DNA of 64,000 bases. It comes from Candidatus Sodalis endolongispinus (GTDB lineage Bacteria; Pseudomonadota; Gammaproteobacteria; Enterobacterales; Enterobacteriaceae). The position numbers and the translations under genes were made by a program. The notes below the pieces were generated by a model. It searched no databases. It had not been told where the DNA came from and saw only the letters and a program-made list of their open reading frames with translations. The stretch lies in the NCBI RefSeq assembly GCF_018777395.1, contig NZ_JAFJYC010000002.1:617415-681414 (forward strand). Reading direction: 5' to 3'. Shown in pieces: positions 60,935 to 64,000 of this stretch (its first letter is position 1; every line of letters begins with the position of its first letter).

Positions 60935-60970
60935 AATAGGCGGCTATTTAGTCCCGGCACTGGTAAATGA

Positions 60971-62719
60971 ATGCTAAACGATAAAGATCTCTCCACCTGG
61001 CAGACCTTCCGTCGCCTCTGGCCGATGATCTCACCTTTCAAGGCAGGTCTGATCGTTGCGGCGATTGCCCTGATACTCAATGCCGCCAGCGATACTTTCA
61101 TGCTATCGCTGCTCAAACCGCTGTTGGATGATGGCTTTGGCAAAGCCAATAGCCGTATCCTGGTCTGGATGCCGCTGGTGGTGATTGGCCTGATGGTGCT
61201 GCGCGGCGTCAGCGGCTTTGTCTCCAGCTATTGCGTATCCTGGGTTTCCGGCAAGGTGGTGATGAACATGCGTCGCCGGCTGTTCAACCACATGATGGAC
61301 ATGCCGGTGTCTTTTTTCGACCAGCAATCAACAGGCACACTGCTTTCGCGCATTACCTATGATTCCGAGCAGGTAGCCTCATCGTCTTCCGGCGCGCTGA
61401 TTACCGTCATTCGCGAGGGCGTTTCAATCATTGGCCTGTTCGCGATGATGTTCTATTACAGCTGGCAGCTGTCGCTGATTCTGGTGGTGATTGCGCCCGT
61501 GGTGTCATTTGCCATCCGGCAGGTATCAAAACGGTTTCGCCAGATCAGTAAAAGAATGCAAAACACCATGGGCCAGGTGACCACCAGCGCTGAACAGATG
61601 CTTAAAGGGCATAAGGAAGTGCTGATTTTCGGTGGCCAAAAGGTGGATAACGAGCGATTTAACAGCGTCAGCAATCGCATGCGCCAACAAGGGATGAAAA
61701 TGGTGGCCGCCTCCTCGGTCTCCGATCCGCTGATCCAGTTTATCGCGTCGCTTGCGATGGCCTTTGTCCTGTATGCCGCCAGCTTCCCGTCGGTGATGGA
61801 AACCCTGACCGCCGGTACCATCACCGTGGTGTTTTCGTCCATGATTGCCCTGATGCGTCCGCTAAAATCTTTAACCAACGTCAATGCCCAGTTTCAGCGT
61901 GGCATGGCCGCTTGCCAGACGCTGTTTTCCATTCTTGATATGGAAACCGAAAAAGATGAGGGCACGGTGGAAGTTGAGCGCGTTAAAGGGGATATCGCTT
62001 TCGACCACGTCACTTTTTCCTATCCGGGTAAAGAGACGCCGTCGCTGCACGATATCAGTTTGAGCATTCCCGCAGGCCATACGGTAGCGCTAGTTGGTCG
62101 CTCCGGCTCCGGGAAATCGACCATCGCCAATCTATTGACGCGTTTTTATGATATCCAGCAGGGTCAGATTTTGCTCGACGGTACCGATTTACGCGCCTAT
62201 AAGCTCGCTTCGCTGCGTAATCAGGTGGCGCTGGTGTCCCAAAACGTGCATTTGTTCAACGATACTATCGCCAACAACATCGCCTACGCCCGCAAGGCCA
62301 CCTACTCCCGTGAGCAAATTGAAAACGCGGCACGCATGGCCTACGCCATGGATTTCATCGAAAAAATGGATCAGGGTCTGGACACGGTAATTGGCGAAAA
62401 CGGCGTCTTGCTGTCCGGCGGCCAGCGTCAGCGCATTGCCATTGCGCGCGCGCTGCTGCGCGATTGCCCAATCCTTATCCTCGACGAAGCCACCTCGGCG
62501 CTCGATACCGAATCCGAACGGGCTATCCAAAAAGCGCTGGATGCGTTGCAGAAAAACCGGACTTCCCTGCTCATTGCCCATCGCCTATCCACCATCGAAA
62601 AAGCCGATGAAATCCTGGTGGTGGAGGAGGGGCGGATCGTGGAGCGCGGCAATCATGAGGAATTGATGTCGCGTCAAGGAGTTTACGCCCAGCTTCACCG
62701 GTTACAGTTCGGCCAATGA
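60971..62719 (+). CDS. msbA: Lipid A flippase MsbA
   Basis: Intact 582-residue homodimeric ABC exporter that flips core-lipid A across the inner membrane; essential in E. coli. Six membrane segments in the first 320 residues, then the ATPase with Walker [12 protein letters not shown]-loop [13 protein letters not shown], signature [17 protein letters not shown], Walker [13 protein letters not shown] and switch His LLIAHRLS. Same length as E. coli. Its stop overlaps the lpxK start (ATGA), so they form one transcript. No lesions. Confidence 0.98.
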   Translation: MLNDKDLSTWQTFRRLWPMISPFKAGLIVAAIALILNAASDTFMLSLLKPLLDDGFGKANSRILVWMPLVVIGLMVLRGVSGFVSSYCVSWVSGKVVMNMRRRLFNHMMDMPVSFFDQQSTGTLLSRITYDSEQVASSSSGALITVIREGVSIIGLFAMMFYYSWQLSLILVVIAPVVSFAIRQVSKRFRQISKRMQNTMGQVTTSAEQMLKGHKEVLIFGGQKVDNERFNSVSNRMRQQGMKMVAASSVSDPLIQFIASLAMAFVLYAASFPSVMETLTAGTITVVFSSMIALMRPLKSLTNVNAQFQRGMAACQTLFSILDMETEKDEGTVEVERVKGDIAFDHVTFSYPGKETPSLHDISLSIPAGHTVALVGRSGSGKSTIANLLTRFYDIQQGQILLDGTDLRAYKLASLRNQVALVSQNVHLFNDTIANNIAYARKATYSREQIENAARMAYAMDFIEKMDQGLDTVIGENGVLLSGGQRQRIAIARALLRDCPILILDEATSALDTESERAIQKALDALQKNRTSLLIAHRLSTIEKADEILVVEEGRIVERGNHEELMSRQGVYAQLHRLQFGQ

Positions 62720-63729
62720 TAGCCCGTATCTGGTCCGGCGCCTCGCGGTTGTATTGGCTGCTGTTGCCGTTTTCCTGGTTGTATGGCCTTACCACGGCGA
62801 TTATCCGTTTCAGCTACCGCCGCGGTTGGCGTAAAGTGCATCGTTTTCCGCTGCCGATAGTGGTGGTGGGCAACTTGACCGCCGGCGGCAACGGCAAAAC
62901 GCCGGTGGTGCTATGGCTGGTAACGCAACTGCAGCAGCGGGGCTGGCGAGTCGGGGTGGTGTCGCGCGGCTACGGCGGGCGGGCGGCGCACTACCCGCTG
63001 CTGGTGGATGCGACCACCTCCAGCGAACAGTGTGGGGACGAGCCGCTGCTTATCTGGCTGCGCACCGCTGCGCCGGTCGCGGTAGCGCCGCGACGTGCCG
63101 AAGCGGTGGCGGCGCTGCTGCGTGCACACCCCTTGGACGTGGTGGTGACCGATGACGGTTTGCAGCATTACGCGCTGGGTCGGGACATTGAGTGGGTGGT
63201 CATCGACGGTGAGCGTCGTTTCGGCAACGGTTGGTGGTTGCCTGCCGGCCCCATGCGCGAGCGGGCCGCGCGCCTGCAAACGGTGCAGGCTGTCATCGTC
63301 AACGGCGACGACGCTCGCCCTGACGAGATACCCATGCGCCTTGTTGCCGGCGCGGCGGTCAATCTACTGAGCGGCGAACGCCGCGCCCTCGCCAGCCCGA
63401 CGTCGGTAGTGGCGATGGCTGGCATTGGCCATCCACCGCGGTTTTTCGCCACGCTGCGCGCTGGCGGCGTAACGCCGGTGCGGGAGGTGGCGTTTGGCGA
63501 TCATCAGGCCTACCGGCAGCAGATGCTTGATGCGCTGGCCGCGCCGGAGGAACAGCTGCTGATGACGGAGAAGGACGCGGTTAAATGCCGCGCCTTTGCC
63601 CGCGCCAACTGGTGGTATCTGCCGGTTAACGCGCACCTGCCCGCCGGCGCGGAAGCGGAATTGCTGATGCCGATTTTGCAGGCGATTCGGCGCTACCGGC
63701 CAACGGCAGACGGCGAGGCGGCTACCTGA
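62716..63729 (+). CDS. lpxK: Tetraacyldisaccharide 4'-kinase
   Basis: Intact 337-residue membrane-associated kinase that adds the 4' phosphate to the lipid A precursor. N-terminal membrane anchor ([19 protein letters not shown]), P-loop [28 protein letters not shown], Asp-rich motif [23 protein letters not shown] and [11 protein letters not shown] few residues longer than the E. coli protein at its C terminus (PTADGEAAT). Starts within the msbA stop codon. Lipid A synthesis is therefore kept while the O antigen is lost. Confidence 0.97.
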   Translation: MIARIWSGASRLYWLLLPFSWLYGLTTAIIRFSYRRGWRKVHRFPLPIVVVGNLTAGGNGKTPVVLWLVTQLQQRGWRVGVVSRGYGGRAAHYPLLVDATTSSEQCGDEPLLIWLRTAAPVAVAPRRAEAVAALLRAHPLDVVVTDDGLQHYALGRDIEWVVIDGERRFGNGWWLPAGPMRERAARLQTVQAVIVNGDDARPDEIPMRLVAGAAVNLLSGERRALASPTSVVAMAGIGHPPRFFATLRAGGVTPVREVAFGDHQAYRQQMLDALAAPEEQLLMTEKDAVKCRAFARANWWYLPVNAHLPAGAEAELLMPILQAIRRYRPTADGEAAT

Positions 63730-63840
63730 TGTCGGGCGTCACGGCGCACGGGCAGATATCTGAGGTACGGGCGCCAGGGCGTAGGGGCGGATATCCGATG
63801 TACGGCGTCGGGTGCCGCTATCCGACCTACGCCAGCCGGC
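63730..63840. repeat. REP-like palindromic repeats after lpxK
   Basis: Two to three imperfect units such as gggcggatatccgatgtacg and gccgctatccgacctacg in opposite orientations, similar in style to enteric REP/BIME elements (…GCCTAC ends). They follow directly on the lpxK stop codon. Confidence 0.6.
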
Positions 63841-63871
63841 TGCACGCATGGCACAGGCCGCAAGAAAACAA

Positions 63872-63903
63872 ACGGCCCGGTTAACCTGCGTTAACCGGGC
63901 CGT
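63872..63903 (-). terminator. Strong hairpin, likely terminator
   Basis: A perfect 13-bp stem (acggcccggttaa / ttaaccgggccgt) with loop cctgcg. On the minus strand it is followed by TTTGTTTTC, so it probably ends the short transcript carrying the small frame at 63923-63973. Confidence 0.75.
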
Positions 63904-63922
63904 CCGAGCGACGTGTTATTGC

Positions 63923-63973
63923 TTAGCGGCTAAAATTAGCGAACAGAGCAATGATTTTATTTACTGTTTTCAT
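63923..63973 (-). CDS. Possible 16-residue small protein or leader peptide
   Basis: ATG 63973 to TAA encodes MKTVNKIIALFANFSR, basic at both ends with a short hydrophobic middle. A strong hairpin plus T-rich tract follows 20 bases downstream on the same strand, giving a compact ORF-terminator unit. The Shine-Dalgarno (AGG in ACAGGCC) is modest. I do not recognise it. The window ends 27 bases upstream, so its promoter cannot be seen. Confidence 0.35.
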   Translation of the reverse strand: MKTVNKIIALFANFSR

Positions 63974-64000
63974 GGCAGGCCTGTCTTATTAATCTTTAAA

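Overview
The window looks like chromosome from a Sodalis-type insect symbiont (Enterobacterales, related to Sodalis glossinidius, S. praecaptivus or the weevil symbiont). The basis is gene content and order: two long stretches are colinear with Escherichia coli as I remember it (tmaR/yeeA-sbcB-plaP-yeeZ-his-gnd-O-antigen-galF, and serT-yccA-tusE-acyP-rlmI-hspQ-yccU-yccT-mgsA-helD-yccF-yccS-tfoX-sulA-ompA). DNA is GC-rich. About 25 genes carry stops, frameshifts or deletions while their reading frames are otherwise well preserved, which indicates recent and ongoing decay. OmpA has an enlarged first surface loop, as reported for Sodalis. I cannot name the species without a search.

Layout. 0-9.9 kb: tag (cut by the window edge), a broken class-III aminotransferase next to a broken DeoR regulator, a flavin reductase, a purine permease, a frameshifted AlkA-like glycosylase, an L-lactate dehydrogenase-family gene, tmaR, and a ruined yeeA. 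9.9-13.9 kb: an accessory stretch with a hexanucleotide repeat and AT-rich DNA, then an overlapping pair made of a CesT-type type III secretion chaperone and an intact 586-residue protein I do not recognise, read here as its candidate effector. 13.9-21.9 kb: intact sbcB and yeeZ, dead plaP and puuA, and the 3' end of the his operon (hisH, hisA, hisF, hisIE, each broken; hisGDCB absent). 22.2-23.8 kb: an intact 519-residue protein with two 38-residue repeats, each holding a PPPLPPK SH3-ligand-like motif, a second candidate effector.

24-37.1 kb: gnd, then an O-antigen cluster of the E. coli O9a/O8 polymannan type on the minus strand (manC, manB, wzm, wzt, wbdD, wbdA, wbdB, wbdC). manC, manB, wzm and wbdA are open; wzt, wbdD, wbdB and wbdC have in-frame nonsense codons, so ABC-exported polymannan is probably no longer made. 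37-43.6 kb: broken gcd, intact galE, a galF stub cut by an IS, an Ail-like fragment and a broken Rpn-family gene.

44-58.6 kb: the tRNA-Ser(UGA) to ompA block, with yccA, rlmI, hspQ, yccU, yccF and yccS inactivated and mgsA shortened. 58.6-64 kb: a third IS copy joins this block to the 3' stub of comEC, followed by the essential msbA-lpxK pair. Three copies of one IS3-family (IS2-group) element are present. All share the same in-frame TGA in orfB; one sits in hspQ between 15-bp direct repeats, the other two lie at probable rearrangement points.
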